In this document: positions 33,469-42,767 of the stretch, piece after piece
How positions within the stretch are numbered: the first letter of the stretch is position 1
Layout: the number at the start of each line of letters is the position of its first letter
Origin: Rugosimonospora africana
GTDB taxonomy: Bacteria > Actinomycetota > Actinomycetes > Mycobacteriales > Micromonosporaceae
Length of the DNA: 64,000 nucleotides
Assembly: GCF_016862975.1 (NCBI RefSeq)
Contig: NZ_BONZ01000025.1
Coordinates: 1 to 64,000, forward strand
Direction of reading: 5' to 3'
Notes under the pieces: model-generated
What the model saw: the letters and a program-made list of their open reading frames with translations, nothing else
Databases searched by the model: none
What the model was told of the DNA's origin: nothing
Program-made: the position numbers and the translations under genes

Positions 33469-34269
33469 TCAGAGGTTCTGCTTACGGAGCCAGTCCAGGC
33501 AGGCGTCGGCGACCGCGCGCCAGCCGCTGTCGACGGTCAGCGAGTGACCCCGGTCGGGGAACTCGACCAGGTCGGTCACGGCGCTGGATCCGCGATACTG
33601 CTTGAGCGTCGACTTCGTGATGACTTCCGGTACCGTGTGGTCCTGCCCGCCCATGATCAGCAGCAGCGGCCCGCGCTCCTCGTTTTCGGTGTGCACGGCC
33701 GCCGGCGAGTGCGGCGAGAAGTTCGCCGTCGCGGCCTCGAACAGGGGCTTGCCGGGTGCCGGGATCGTCCACTGCCGGTGGAGTTCGTCGGACTCCTCGG
33801 GGCTGACCGCGTTGCCGAAGCTGTACCGGAACTCCTCGGCGGTCAGCGAGACCGCACGGTGCCGGTTGGCCGGGTTCTTGAACACCGGCAGCGTGGCGCG
33901 CAGCGACGACAGCGGCACCGGCAACACGCCCTTGATCTGTGCCGCGTCGATGGCGATAGCCGCGACCCCTTCGTTCTCGCCGAGGAGCTTCTCGGCGATC
34001 ATGCCGCCGAACGAGTGCCCGATGATGATCGGCTTGCGGGGCAGCGTGTCGATGACGGCGGCATAGTGCCGGGTGACGTCGTCGATGCCCTTGTCGGCGA
34101 TGCTCTCCGGGTCGGCGCGGGCGAGTTCGACCGTGTCCGGTATGCCGGGCCAGCCCGGTGCCAGGGGCTGGTACCCGTTTTCGCGGAACAGCTCCAACCA
34201 CGGTGCCCACGAGGAGGCGTGCAGCCAGAGACCGTGGATGAAGACGACTGGGATCCCGCTGTCGGTCAT
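33469..34269 (-). CDS. Alpha/beta hydrolase
   Basis: 266 residues from the ATG at 34269; the upstream in-frame extension looks non-coding. PVVFIHGLWLHASSW provides the oxyanion strand. The nucleophile elbow is IIIGHSFGGMIAEKLLG (GHSFGG). The acid lies in LLLIMGGQDHTVP and the His in FPDRGHSLTVDSGW. All catalytic residues are present, so it should be active on an ester, lactone or similar bond. Its sequence resembles non-haem haloperoxidase/arylesterase-like hydrolases. It is monocistronic and faces the 2-hydroxyacid dehydrogenase gene divergently. Confidence 0.9.
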   Translation of the reverse strand: MTDSGIPVVFIHGLWLHASSWAPWLELFRENGYQPLAPGWPGIPDTVELARADPESIADKGIDDVTRHYAAVIDTLPRKPIIIGHSFGGMIAEKLLGENEGVAAIAIDAAQIKGVLPVPLSSLRATLPVFKNPANRHRAVSLTAEEFRYSFGNAVSPEESDELHRQWTIPAPGKPLFEAATANFSPHSPAAVHTENEERGPLLLIMGGQDHTVPEVITKSTLKQYRGSSAVTDLVEFPDRGHSLTVDSGWRAVADACLDWLRKQNL

Positions 34270-34463
34270 GATGTGGCCCGTCTGTCGAAGTGGGCATTCG
34301 AGGTCGGCATGTCGCGGTCGGTGATGACGCCGTTTCAGCGTGTCGACTGTCTCAGTGCCCGAAGCGGAGCGCAATAACCTCGCCACAGTGTGGACGGGCC
34401 GGCGGCCATAATGGCGCTTTCGGCGGTGACGCGAACCCGCGTCCGAACGGTGGGGAGTACGGG

Positions 34464-35507
34464 ATGGAGCAGGCGCGCGAGCCGGAGCCGGACGGGGACG
34501 GCGGCAAGCCCGTCGTCATCCTGCGGGCCGCCCCGCACCCGAACGACCGGATCTTCTCCGCCGAGTCGCTGGCGGCGCTGCGCGACCGGTTCACCGTCGT
34601 GGAGCCGACCGACGAGGCCGAGTTGGACGCCTGGTTGCCCCGGGCGTTCGCTATCGTCGGGCAGCCCGACCTGCCCCGGCAGCGGCTGCGCGACGCCCCC
34701 CGGCTGCGTGCCGTGCTCAACGTGGAAGGCAACTTCTACCCCAACGTCGACTACCAGGCTTGTTTCGAGCAAGGCGTGTATGTGCTGGGCTGCGGGCCGG
34801 CGTACGCGCAGGCCGTCGCCGAGTACGCTCTCGGCCTCGCGCTCGACCTCGCCCGCGGTATCAGCCGCGAGGACCGGGCCTTCCGCGCCGGCAACGAGCG
34901 CTACGTGGCGGCGGGCAACGTGGACGCCGTCCTGCTGCGCCACGCCGACGTCGGCCTTGTCGGGTTCGGGAATCTCGGCCGGGCGCTGCACCCGCTGCTC
35001 GCCCCGTTCCACCCGACGATCCGGGTGTACGACCCGTGGCTGCCCGACTCGGTGCTGCGCGGGTACGAGGTCATCCCGGCCAGCCTGGACGAGACCCTGA
35101 GCCACAGCCAGTTCCTCTTCGTCCTCGCCACGGTCACCGAGCAGAGTCGCCACCTGCTCGGCCCCGCGCAACTGGACCGCATCCCGGCGGGCGGGCGGCT
35201 CATCGTCATCAGCCGGGCGCCCGTGGTGGACTTTCCGGCACTGCTGGAGCGGGTGGCCGCCGGCCGGTTCACGGCCGGCATCGACGTGTGGCCCGACGAG
35301 CCGGTACCGGCCGACTACCCGGCCCGCACCATGGAGGGGCTGGTGCTGTCCGCGCACCGGGCCGGAGGCATCCCGGCGGCCTTCCGCGAGATCGGCGACA
35401 TGGTCCTCGACGACCTCAGCCTCATCGCCGCCGGGTTGCCACCCGCCCGGATGCAGGTGGCGGCGCGCGAATTGGTCGAGCGGTACCGGAACCGTCCGGT
35501 CACCTGA
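34464..35507 (+). CDS. D-isomer-specific 2-hydroxyacid dehydrogenase-like protein
   Basis: 347 residues, ATG with GGGGAG upstream. NAD-binding motif ADVGLVGFGNLGRALHPLL. The substrate and lid segments are recognisable (NVEGNFYPNVDYQACFEQGVYVL, AVAEYALGLALDLARGI). After the Rossmann domain come RLIVISRAPVVDFPALLE and the acid GIDVWPDEPVPADYP. The final His region reads LVLSAHRAGG, matching the 'SPHxAG' active site. A typical member reducing 2-oxoacids with NAD(P)H; substrate unresolved. Monocistronic. Confidence 0.87.
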   Translation: MEQAREPEPDGDGGKPVVILRAAPHPNDRIFSAESLAALRDRFTVVEPTDEAELDAWLPRAFAIVGQPDLPRQRLRDAPRLRAVLNVEGNFYPNVDYQACFEQGVYVLGCGPAYAQAVAEYALGLALDLARGISREDRAFRAGNERYVAAGNVDAVLLRHADVGLVGFGNLGRALHPLLAPFHPTIRVYDPWLPDSVLRGYEVIPASLDETLSHSQFLFVLATVTEQSRHLLGPAQLDRIPAGGRLIVISRAPVVDFPALLERVAAGRFTAGIDVWPDEPVPADYPARTMEGLVLSAHRAGGIPAAFREIGDMVLDDLSLIAAGLPPARMQVAARELVERYRNRPVT

Positions 35508-35544
35508 CCGCCCGGCCCCGCGCGGCCCGCCCGGCCAGCCCGGA

Positions 35545-35664
35545 GCGCCAGCGCCAGCGCCAGCGCCAGCGCCAGGACGGTCGACCGGCGGCCGCACCGG
35601 CCGAGCCGCTCGACCGGCGGCCGCACCGGCCGGGCCGCTGGACCGGCGGCCCGCCTCGGCCGGG
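35545..35664. repeat. Hexamer run followed by 29-bp tandem repeat
   Basis: GCGCCA repeats five times at 35545-35575. Then a 29-bp unit starting CGACCGGCGGCCGCACCGG occurs at 35582 and 35611, with a third degraded copy from 35640. It lies between the dehydrogenase gene and the convergent ABC permease gene. Confidence 0.85.
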
Positions 35665-35691
35665 TCAGGCGCCGTCAGATGCGCGGTACGG

Positions 35692-38190
35692 CTACTGTCG
35701 CACCGCCGCCGAGTCGACCGCCGGCCTGCGCAGCGCGACCGCGGCAGGGATCAGGCTCGCCAGCACGGCGACGAGCAGGCACACGCCGGCGATCGCGCCG
35801 ACCGTGCGCCACGGGATGGCCACCTGGACGGCCGGTGCCACCGGCGCCAGCCCGCGGTGCATGCCGAGCAGGGTCACCGCCGTGACCACGCCGCCGAGCA
35901 GGATGCCGATCGCGGCCACCAGTACCGACTCCAGCCCGATCATCCGGCGTACCTGGCGGGGCGTGGCGCCGGCCAGCCGCAGTGCGGCCAGTTCCCGGCC
36001 CCGTTCGCCGGTCGCCATGACGAGGGTGTTGGCGATCGAGATGATCGTGTAGATCAGGGCCAGGCCGAGCACCGCGGTCATCGCCGCGTTGTTGACGCTG
36101 TTCTGCTCGTCGTCCACAGTGGACAGGTAGTCGGCGGTGGACAGCAGTGCGCCGCCACCGGTCGCCGCGGCCCGGGCGACCGCCGCGCGGTCGGCGGTGC
36201 CCGACAGTCCAAGGTAGACAGTGTCGGCCAGCGGTCGGGCGGTGTGCCCGTCGCGCAGGGCCCACGGCAACAGGACGGTGTCGGCGAGGTCGATCTGGTT
36301 GGCCAGCACCGCGACGACGCGCAACCGGACGCGTACCGAGTCGTCCAGCCAGAGCGCGACGGTCTGACCGAGCCGGCCCTTTCCGGCCGGTACCGCGACC
36401 GTGTCGGTACCGGTCAGGTCGGCGAGGTTGCCGGCGCTCACCGGCAGGTCGAGCACGCCGGCAAGCTCCGGACCCGGCAGGTACCGGGCGTCGTAGTCTT
36501 CGGCTTCGTCGCTGTCGCGCAGGTACACGCTCGTGTCGAGCGCCGGTACCGCGGCGGTCACGCCGGGCACCGCGCGCACCGCGGCGACGGTCGCGTCGGA
36601 CAGGCCATCCTGCCCGCCGGCCGGCAGAACCACAGCGGAGGCGGTGATCCGGGAGTGCGCCGCGTCGCTCTGGGTACCGGCCAGGGTGGCGAACCCGGCC
36701 AGCGACGAGCCGGCGATACCGACCGTGACGAGGATCGGCGCCGCGGTGGCGGCGGTCCGCCGGACGCCGGCGATCGCGTTGCGCCGGGCCAGCATCGCGG
36801 TGGCTCCCGGCGCCCCCGACAGCGGCGCGGTGAACAGCCAGATCAGCGGCGGGATCAGCAGCGGGGCGAACATCGCCAACCCGACGATCAGCAGCATCGC
36901 GACGACGAGGATCAGCGCGGCCCCGTCCGCGCTGCGGGTGTGAGTCAGCACCACCATCATCGGTACCGAGCCGCCGAGCGCGGCCAGCCCCACCAGCGCC
37001 CGGCTCAGCGTCATCGCGTGCCGGTCGATCGCCGCCTCGCGCAAGGCTTCGGCCGGGCGCACCCGCCCGGCCCGCCGGGCGGCCAGCGCGGCACCGGCGA
37101 GCGCGACCAGCAACCCGACCCCGAACGCGGCGGCGAGCGGCCAGAAGATGACGTGCGCGGTGAAGTCCCGCGGCGCGAAGCCGGACCGGGCCAGCCAGTG
37201 CGCGAACGGCGGGGCGAGTACGGTACCGAGCGCGTCGCCGGCGACTCCGGCCAGCACGCCGACCACCATCGCCTCGGACAGGACCAGCCGGCGTACCTGA
37301 CGCGGGGTGGCACCCGCCGTACGCAGCAGGCCGAACTCCCGGCGCCGGGCGGCGACCGCGTAGGCGAACGTACCGGCGACCACGAAGACCGACACGAATC
37401 CGGCCAGCCCGCTGGTGGTACCGAGCAGCGACGCGGCGACCGCGAACAGGTCGCGGTCCGGGTCGGGTTCGGCCTCGGCGCGCCGGTCCCCGGTCAGTAC
37501 CCGTGCCTGGGTGCCCGTGATCGCGCGGGCCCGCTTGGCAATCGTCGCGACCGTGGTACCGGTACCCGGCTCGCGCAGCAGCGCGACCGCCCGGATCCGG
37601 CCGCCGGCCAGCTGGGCGGCCAGCGGATCGGTGACGTACAACGCCGCCGGCGCGTCGGTGCGCAGGACGCCGCTGACGGTCAGTTCCCGCGTCCCCAGTA
37701 CGGTCTGCACCGCGACCATGTCGCCGGGGCGGTGCGCGGTCGGCGCGCTCAGCACGACCTGTCCCGGGTCGGTCGGCGGTCCGCCGGCCTGCCAGGCGTA
37801 GCCGTGCAGCGCGGCGGAGGACCACGGGTGCGCGGTGTCGCCCGGCGCACCTGGCGCCTGTGCGTAGCCGGCGTAGTCGACGACCTGCCGCACACCGTCC
37901 AGTGTGGACAGACGGTCGGAAAGGCCGGCGGGCAGTGCGGCGGGCTCGCCGGTGGTCGTGGTCGAGGTCTCCCGGTCGTCGCCGGAGCCGGTGACGACGC
38001 GGATCGTCTGGGCGCCGGCCACCACCACGTCGGCGTTCGGGTACCAGCGCGGCGCGTCCGGCGACCCCGCCGTACTGGCGATCGTCAGCGCCATCGCGGA
38101 CAGCAGCGCCACGCCGAGGGCGAGCGCGATGAAGCTGCCGGCGAGGCTTGCCTTGCGGGCGCGGGCGGTGTGCCAGGCCAGCGCGATCAT
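35692..38190 (-). CDS. FtsX/MacB-type ABC transporter permease
   Basis: 832 residues from the ATG at 38190, overlapping the ATPase stop by ATGA. An N-terminal helix (SLAGSFIALALGVALLSAMAL) is followed by an extracytoplasmic domain, then FtsX-type helix groups at ~260-380 and ~720-825. The conserved RRREFGLLRTAGATPRQVRRLVLSEA and GERGRELAALRLAGATPRQVRRMI loops occur twice, so this is a fused tandem FtsX permease. Works with the adjacent ATPase to export peptides, lipids or drugs, or to drive envelope remodelling; substrate unknown. Confidence 0.9.
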   Translation of the reverse strand: MIALAWHTARARKASLAGSFIALALGVALLSAMALTIASTAGSPDAPRWYPNADVVVAGAQTIRVVTGSGDDRETSTTTTGEPAALPAGLSDRLSTLDGVRQVVDYAGYAQAPGAPGDTAHPWSSAALHGYAWQAGGPPTDPGQVVLSAPTAHRPGDMVAVQTVLGTRELTVSGVLRTDAPAALYVTDPLAAQLAGGRIRAVALLREPGTGTTVATIAKRARAITGTQARVLTGDRRAEAEPDPDRDLFAVAASLLGTTSGLAGFVSVFVVAGTFAYAVAARRREFGLLRTAGATPRQVRRLVLSEAMVVGVLAGVAGDALGTVLAPPFAHWLARSGFAPRDFTAHVIFWPLAAAFGVGLLVALAGAALAARRAGRVRPAEALREAAIDRHAMTLSRALVGLAALGGSVPMMVVLTHTRSADGAALILVVAMLLIVGLAMFAPLLIPPLIWLFTAPLSGAPGATAMLARRNAIAGVRRTAATAAPILVTVGIAGSSLAGFATLAGTQSDAAHSRITASAVVLPAGGQDGLSDATVAAVRAVPGVTAAVPALDTSVYLRDSDEAEDYDARYLPGPELAGVLDLPVSAGNLADLTGTDTVAVPAGKGRLGQTVALWLDDSVRVRLRVVAVLANQIDLADTVLLPWALRDGHTARPLADTVYLGLSGTADRAAVARAAATGGGALLSTADYLSTVDDEQNSVNNAAMTAVLGLALIYTIISIANTLVMATGERGRELAALRLAGATPRQVRRMIGLESVLVAAIGILLGGVVTAVTLLGMHRGLAPVAPAVQVAIPWRTVGAIAGVCLLVAVLASLIPAAVALRRPAVDSAAVRQ

Positions 38191-38927
38191 GACCGGGCTC
38201 CGGCCAGTTCGAGGGTGGTCATCCGGTCGGCGACCGACCGCGCGGTCGGGGCGGCCAACTCGTCCGCCACCGCGCCGTCGGCGAGGAACACCACCCGGTC
38301 GGCGTACGAGGCGGCGACCGGGTCGTGCGTCACCATGATGACGGTCTGCCCACCCGTTGCCAGCCCACGCAGCAGGGCCAGCACGTCGCGGCCGGTGGCC
38401 GAGTCCAGCGCGCCGGTCGGCTCGTCGGCGAAGACCACGGCGGGCTTGCTGACCAGCGCCCGCGCGATGGCCACCCGTTGCTGCTGGCCGCCGGACAGCT
38501 GCGCCGGACGGTGCCGGGCCCGGTCCGCGAGCCCGACCGCGGCCAGCACGTCGCGCACCTCCCGGCGGCTCGGGCGCCGCCCGGCCAGCCGCAGCGGCAA
38601 CGCGACGTTCAGCTCCGCGGTCAGCGCGGGCAGGAGGTTGAACGACTGGAAGATGAACCCGACGGTGTCCCGGCGAAGCAGGGTCAGCTTGGTCTCGGAC
38701 AGCGGGCTCAGCGGCTGTCCGGCCAGGTACACCTCGCCGGCGGTGGGCCGGTCCAGCCCTGCCGCGCACTGCAGGAGAGTGCTCTTGCCGGAGCCGGACG
38801 GCCCCATGACGGCGGTGAACGTACCGGTGACGAAATCGAGCGTCACCTCGTGGAGTGCGACCACCCGGCCGGCGCCGGTGCCGTACACCTTGCCCAGCGA
38901 TCGCAGCGCGACTGCCTCTTCATCCAT
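38187..38927 (-). CDS. ABC transporter ATP-binding protein (LolD/MacB type)
   Basis: 246 residues from the ATG at 38927 (TGAGGA upstream). Walker A GPSGSGKSTLLQ, Q-loop IFQSFNLLPALT, signature LSGGQQQRVAIARAL, Walker B VVFADEPTGALD and H-loop IMVTHD are all intact. The 'ADEPTGALDS' form is typical of FtsX-type exporters. Coupled to the downstream permease. Confidence 0.94.
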   Translation of the reverse strand: MDEEAVALRSLGKVYGTGAGRVVALHEVTLDFVTGTFTAVMGPSGSGKSTLLQCAAGLDRPTAGEVYLAGQPLSPLSETKLTLLRRDTVGFIFQSFNLLPALTAELNVALPLRLAGRRPSRREVRDVLAAVGLADRARHRPAQLSGGQQQRVAIARALVSKPAVVFADEPTGALDSATGRDVLALLRGLATGGQTVIMVTHDPVAASYADRVVFLADGAVADELAAPTARSVADRMTTLELAGARS

Positions 38928-39132
38928 GTCCTCAGGAAACCGTTCGGCGGTGGGTGAACACACGCCCGCAGCCGGGCGTCCTGAGGGTAGGGCCAGCCCC
39001 AGTATCGGTAGGTGACCACCAAACCGGTCGTTGGCGGTGTTCTCCCGGCACCGCAGCCTCGGCGTTCCGGCCACCACCCTCCGCATCCGTGGCTAGGCTC
39101 GGCAGGACAGCCGCGAGCAGTGAGGATCCCTT

Positions 39133-40362
39133 ATGTCGTCGGCAACCGCAGTTCGCCCGTTCCGTGTCGAGATTCCGGAAGCGGACCTCGCCGATCTTCG
39201 TCAACGTGTGGCGGCGACCCGGTGGCCGGACGCCGAGACCGTCCCGGATCAGTCCCAGGGCGTGCAGCTGAGCAGGATCCAGGACCTCGCCCGCTACTGG
39301 GGCACGGACTACGACTGGCGGAAGGCGGAGGCGAAACTGAACGCCCTGCCGCAGTTCGTGACGACCATCGACGGCCTCGACATCCACTTCATCCACGTAC
39401 GTTCCCCGCACCCGAACGCGATGCCGATGATCATCACGCACGGCTGGCCGGGCTCGATCCTGGAGATGCTGAAGGTCATCGGCCCGCTCACCGATCCGCC
39501 CGCGCACGGGGGACGGGCCGAAGACGCGTTCGACCTCGTCATCCCCTCGTTGCCCGGCTACGGCTTCTCCGGCAAGCCGACCTCCACGGGCTGGAACCCG
39601 GACCGGATCGCGAGCGCCTGGGCCGAGCTGATGGGACGCCTGGGGTACGAGCGGTATGTGGCCCAGGGCGGTGACTGGGGTGCGCTCGTCACCGACGCGT
39701 TCGGGCGCCAGGCGCCATCCGGACTTCTGGGCATTCACGTCAACATGCCGGCGACGGTGCCGGGGGACATCATGAAGGCCATCCTCGCCGGTGACCCGGC
39801 CCCTGCCGAGCTGTCCGACGACGAGAAGGCCGCGTACGACACCCTGACCGTGTTCTTCGCGAAGCAGGCGGGCTACGGCATCATCATGCAGACCCGCCCG
39901 CAGACCGTGGGCTACGGGCTCACCGACTCGCCCGTCGGCCTGGCGGCCTTCCTGCTCGACCACGGCGACGGGGACGGCCAGCCGGCCGAGACGTTCGAGC
40001 GGGTGATAGAGACGGGACAGTCCGGCGACCTCACCCGGGACGATCTCCTCGACGACATCACGCTGTACTGGGTGACGAACAGCGCCGTCTCGTCCGCGCA
40101 GCTCTACTGGGAGAACGTCAACTGGCAACCCAACAACTACTTCTTCAACGCCACGGCGCAGAAGACGGCGGACATCCCGGTTCCGGTGGGCGTCACCGTG
40201 TTCCCGAGCGAGCTGTACCGCGCCCCGCGGAGCTGGACCGAACAGGCATACCGTCAGCTCATCTACTTCAACCAGGTCGACAAGGGCGGCCACTTCGCGG
40301 CCTGGGAACAGCCGGGACTGTTCAGCAACGAGCTGCGGGAGGCGTTCCGGTCACTGCGCTGA
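39133..40362 (+). CDS. Epoxide hydrolase with EHN domain
   Basis: 409 residues, ATG with GAGG upstream. Residues ~5-110 are the epoxide-hydrolase N-terminal domain (FRVEIPEADLADLRQRVAATRWPD). The catalytic domain has ITHGWPGSILEML (HGWPGS), the nucleophile QGGDWGALVTDAFG (Asp in GGDWG), the membrane-lid tyrosine region, and KGGHFAAWEQPGLF with the catalytic His. Converts epoxides to diols by an Asp ester intermediate; natural substrate unknown. Similar genes are widespread in actinobacteria and cyanobacteria, also in secondary metabolism. Confidence 0.93.
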   Translation: MSSATAVRPFRVEIPEADLADLRQRVAATRWPDAETVPDQSQGVQLSRIQDLARYWGTDYDWRKAEAKLNALPQFVTTIDGLDIHFIHVRSPHPNAMPMIITHGWPGSILEMLKVIGPLTDPPAHGGRAEDAFDLVIPSLPGYGFSGKPTSTGWNPDRIASAWAELMGRLGYERYVAQGGDWGALVTDAFGRQAPSGLLGIHVNMPATVPGDIMKAILAGDPAPAELSDDEKAAYDTLTVFFAKQAGYGIIMQTRPQTVGYGLTDSPVGLAAFLLDHGDGDGQPAETFERVIETGQSGDLTRDDLLDDITLYWVTNSAVSSAQLYWENVNWQPNNYFFNATAQKTADIPVPVGVTVFPSELYRAPRSWTEQAYRQLIYFNQVDKGGHFAAWEQPGLFSNELREAFRSLR

Positions 40363-40389
40363 GGAGCCTCAGCCCAGCCCAGCCCAGCC

Positions 40390-41412
40390 TCAGCCTTCGC
40401 CGTCCGGTGCGGTCCCGGGATCCGGGGCCGCACCGTGATTCGGGGCCGCACCGTCCTTGTCGCGCCGGGCGCGGGCGCGGCGCTTGCCCTCGTGCATGGC
40501 CTGTACCCGCGCGATCGGGATCGTACGGCCCTGTTCGACCAGCCCGGGATCCAACCGTTGCGGCGGCGGCATCAACTCCGCCCAGGGATCCCCGTCGCCG
40601 ATCAGCCGGGGCACCGTGCGCAGCGTGAAGTCGCCGGGAGCGGCGCCGTCGAGCGCGTCCCAGGGCAGCGGAAAGGACACCGGCGCACCGGGCCGTACCC
40701 GCGGGCTGTACGCCGCCGCCACGGTCGCGCCGCCGGCCCGGGTCGAGTCGAGGAACACCTTGCCACCCCGGTCCTCGCGGATGAACGCCGTCGTGGCGAG
40801 CGCCGGGTCCAGCCGCTCGGCGCGTACCGCGATCGCCCGGGTGGCCGCGGCCACCTCCTCGATCGTCGGCGTCTCGTCCAGCGGTACGAACACATGCACG
40901 CCCTTGGCGCCGCTGGTCTTCACGACACCGGACATGCCGACCTCGCCCAGCACCTCGCGGACCAGCAGCGCCGCTCGCACGGCGAGGGTGAATCCGCCCT
41001 CCGCAGGGGGATCGAGGTCGAGCACGAGGTGGGTGGGGCGGTCCCAGTGGCCAGCGGTCACCAGCGTCGGGTGGTACTCGACGGCCCGCTGGTTGGCGAA
41101 CCAGAGCAACGTGCGGCGGTCGTCGCACAACGCGTACGACACCTCGCGCCGCGAGGTCTCCGCCCACATCGGTACCGTCGCCACCCACGGCGGCGTGTAT
41201 TTCGGGACGTTCTTCTGCATGAACGGCGCCTGGCCGCGCAGCACCCGGATGACCGACAGTGGCCGGCCGCGCAGCGCGGGGAGGATGCGGTCGCGGACGG
41301 CGTCCAGGTAGTCGACCAGGTCGCGCTTGGTGGCCTCCGCGCCGTCGAACAGCGGCTGGTCGAGGTTGGTCAGCGCAACCCCGTCCCGCTCCTCGCCGCC
41401 ACGGTCGCTCAT
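40390..41412 (-). CDS. LigD-type polymerase/primase domain protein (stand-alone)
   Basis: 340 residues from the ATG at 41412 (AAGGGAGG upstream). Family motifs in order: LTNLDQPLFDGAEATKRDLVDY, the conserved QKNVPKYTPPWV, the catalytic aspartates in LVLDLDPPAEG, the SGAKGVHVFVPL strand and KVFLDSTRAGGATVAAAYSPR. These belong to the archaeo-eukaryotic primase-type POL domain of bacterial NHEJ ligase D. The ligase and nuclease domains are absent, so another protein must seal breaks. A Lys/Arg-rich tail is followed by a Pro/Ala/Asp tail. Fills gaps at DNA ends, inserting ribonucleotides. Confidence 0.9.
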   Translation of the reverse strand: MSDRGGEERDGVALTNLDQPLFDGAEATKRDLVDYLDAVRDRILPALRGRPLSVIRVLRGQAPFMQKNVPKYTPPWVATVPMWAETSRREVSYALCDDRRTLLWFANQRAVEYHPTLVTAGHWDRPTHLVLDLDPPAEGGFTLAVRAALLVREVLGEVGMSGVVKTSGAKGVHVFVPLDETPTIEEVAAATRAIAVRAERLDPALATTAFIREDRGGKVFLDSTRAGGATVAAAYSPRVRPGAPVSFPLPWDALDGAAPGDFTLRTVPRLIGDGDPWAELMPPPQRLDPGLVEQGRTIPIARVQAMHEGKRRARARRDKDGAAPNHGAAPDPGTAPDGEG

Positions 41413-41589
41413 CCGCGCCTCCCTTGCCATGCTGGCCCGCCCCATTGTGGACGCTCACCCGTCCGCCGGTCCGGAGGACGGGCCGGTTCCGTCCACCCTC
41501 GCCGCATCCACATGTCCCGGTCAACCGGAGCGGGGACCGCGAAGGAAATTCACGCGACGTGCGCCGGGGCGGCCGGCACACTCGCAGGG

Positions 41590-42291
41590 GTGACCATCCT
41601 CCTCCGCGGCATCGTCGGGTCGACCGCCTACGGGCTGGCCGGACCCGCGTCCGATGTCGACCGGCTGGGCGTGTTCGCCGCGCCTACCGAGGATTTTCAC
41701 GGCCTGCATCCGCCCGTCGGCAAAGCCGCCACCGTCGTGCGCAGCAAGCCGGACCTGACGCTGCACGAGGTGGGCAAGTTCGCTTCGCTCGCGCTGGCCG
41801 GCAACCCGACGGTGTCGGAGCTGATGTGGCTGCCGGACGAGCTGTACGAGGTGCGCACTGGACTCGGCGACGAGCTGATCGCCATCCGTACGGCCTTCCT
41901 CAGCGCCCCGCGTGTCCGGGACGCGTACTTCGGGTACGCCACCAGCCAACTGCACCGGTTGCTGCGCGCCGGCCCGGTCCCGTCTGAGACCCGCCAACGG
42001 TCGGCGAAGCACGGGCGGCACCTGCTTCGCCTGCTGGATCAGGGTTTCGCGCTGTACTCGACCGGGCAGTTGCCGATCCGGTTGGCGGATCCGGAGCGGT
42101 ACCTGGAGTTCGGAGCGCGGGTGGCCGACGACCCGGAGGCGGCGAGGCCGGTGTTGGCGGCGGCGCAGGCGAGGTTCGACTCGGTGCGGTCGCCGCTGCC
42201 CGGCCAGCCCGACGAGGCGACCGTCGAGCGGTGGCTGCTCCGGGTGCGCCGGGCTGAATTGCGCGAACCGTGTGACATCATGCCCCGGTGA
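41590..42291 (+). CDS. RlaP-type predicted nucleotidyltransferase
   Basis: 233 residues from the GTG at 41590. The N-terminus LLRGIVGSTAYGLAGPASDVDRLGVF has the Gly-Ser and Asp-x-Asp of the polymerase-beta nucleotidyltransferase fold, in the RlaP (PF10127) arrangement RGIVGST..G. The helical C-terminus carries SAKHGRHLLRLLDQG, typical of the family. RlaP-like genes are associated with RNA-repair operons; no RNA ligase is adjacent here. It is divergent from the LigD-POL gene. Its role in tRNA repair or another nucleotidylation is unproven. Confidence 0.8.
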   Translation: MTILLRGIVGSTAYGLAGPASDVDRLGVFAAPTEDFHGLHPPVGKAATVVRSKPDLTLHEVGKFASLALAGNPTVSELMWLPDELYEVRTGLGDELIAIRTAFLSAPRVRDAYFGYATSQLHRLLRAGPVPSETRQRSAKHGRHLLRLLDQGFALYSTGQLPIRLADPERYLEFGARVADDPEAARPVLAAAQARFDSVRSPLPGQPDEATVERWLLRVRRAELREPCDIMPR

Positions 42292-42332
42292 CCCGGACCG
42301 CGCGCGAGGCAACCCGGGCGGGGTGACGCTGG

Positions 42333-42755
42333 ATGGTGGTCGAGGTCCTGGCCGGTGTCGCGGCCGCCGTCCTGGTGTCGTGGCTGGCGCTGGTCGTGAG
42401 CCTGGTCATGGTGCGACCGAAGGGGCCGCTGCTGGCCGAGGCGGTGCGCATCCTGCCGGATCTGCTGCGGCTGCTGCGCCGGCTGGCCGGCGACTCCAGC
42501 CTTCCGCGCGGCGTGCGGATCCGGTTGGTCCTGCTGATGGTGTACCTGGCCGTACCCATCGATCTGATTCCGGACTTCATTCCGGTCCTCGGGTACGCCG
42601 ACGACGCCATCATCGCGGCGGCGGTGCTGCGGGCGGTGGTGCGGCGGGCCGGCATCGGCGCGGTACGCCGGCACTGGCCCGGAACGGATGACGGCTTCGC
42701 GGCACTGTGCCGCCTGACCGGCCTGAGCGCCGGCAGCCCGAGTGGCGACAGCTGA
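42333..42755 (+). CDS. YkvA-family (DUF1232) membrane protein
   Basis: 140 residues, ATG. An N-terminal helix (VAAAVLVSWLALVVSLVMV) is followed by the DUF1232 core LVLLMVYLAVPIDLIPDFIPVLGYADDAI, with the characteristic PIDLIPDFIP motif. Small inner-membrane protein of unknown function. Starts 42 nt after the nucleotidyltransferase gene and may be co-transcribed. Confidence 0.88.
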   Translation: MVVEVLAGVAAAVLVSWLALVVSLVMVRPKGPLLAEAVRILPDLLRLLRRLAGDSSLPRGVRIRLVLLMVYLAVPIDLIPDFIPVLGYADDAIIAAAVLRAVVRRAGIGAVRRHWPGTDDGFAALCRLTGLSAGSPSGDS

Positions 42756-42767
42756 GAGACCCGAGGC

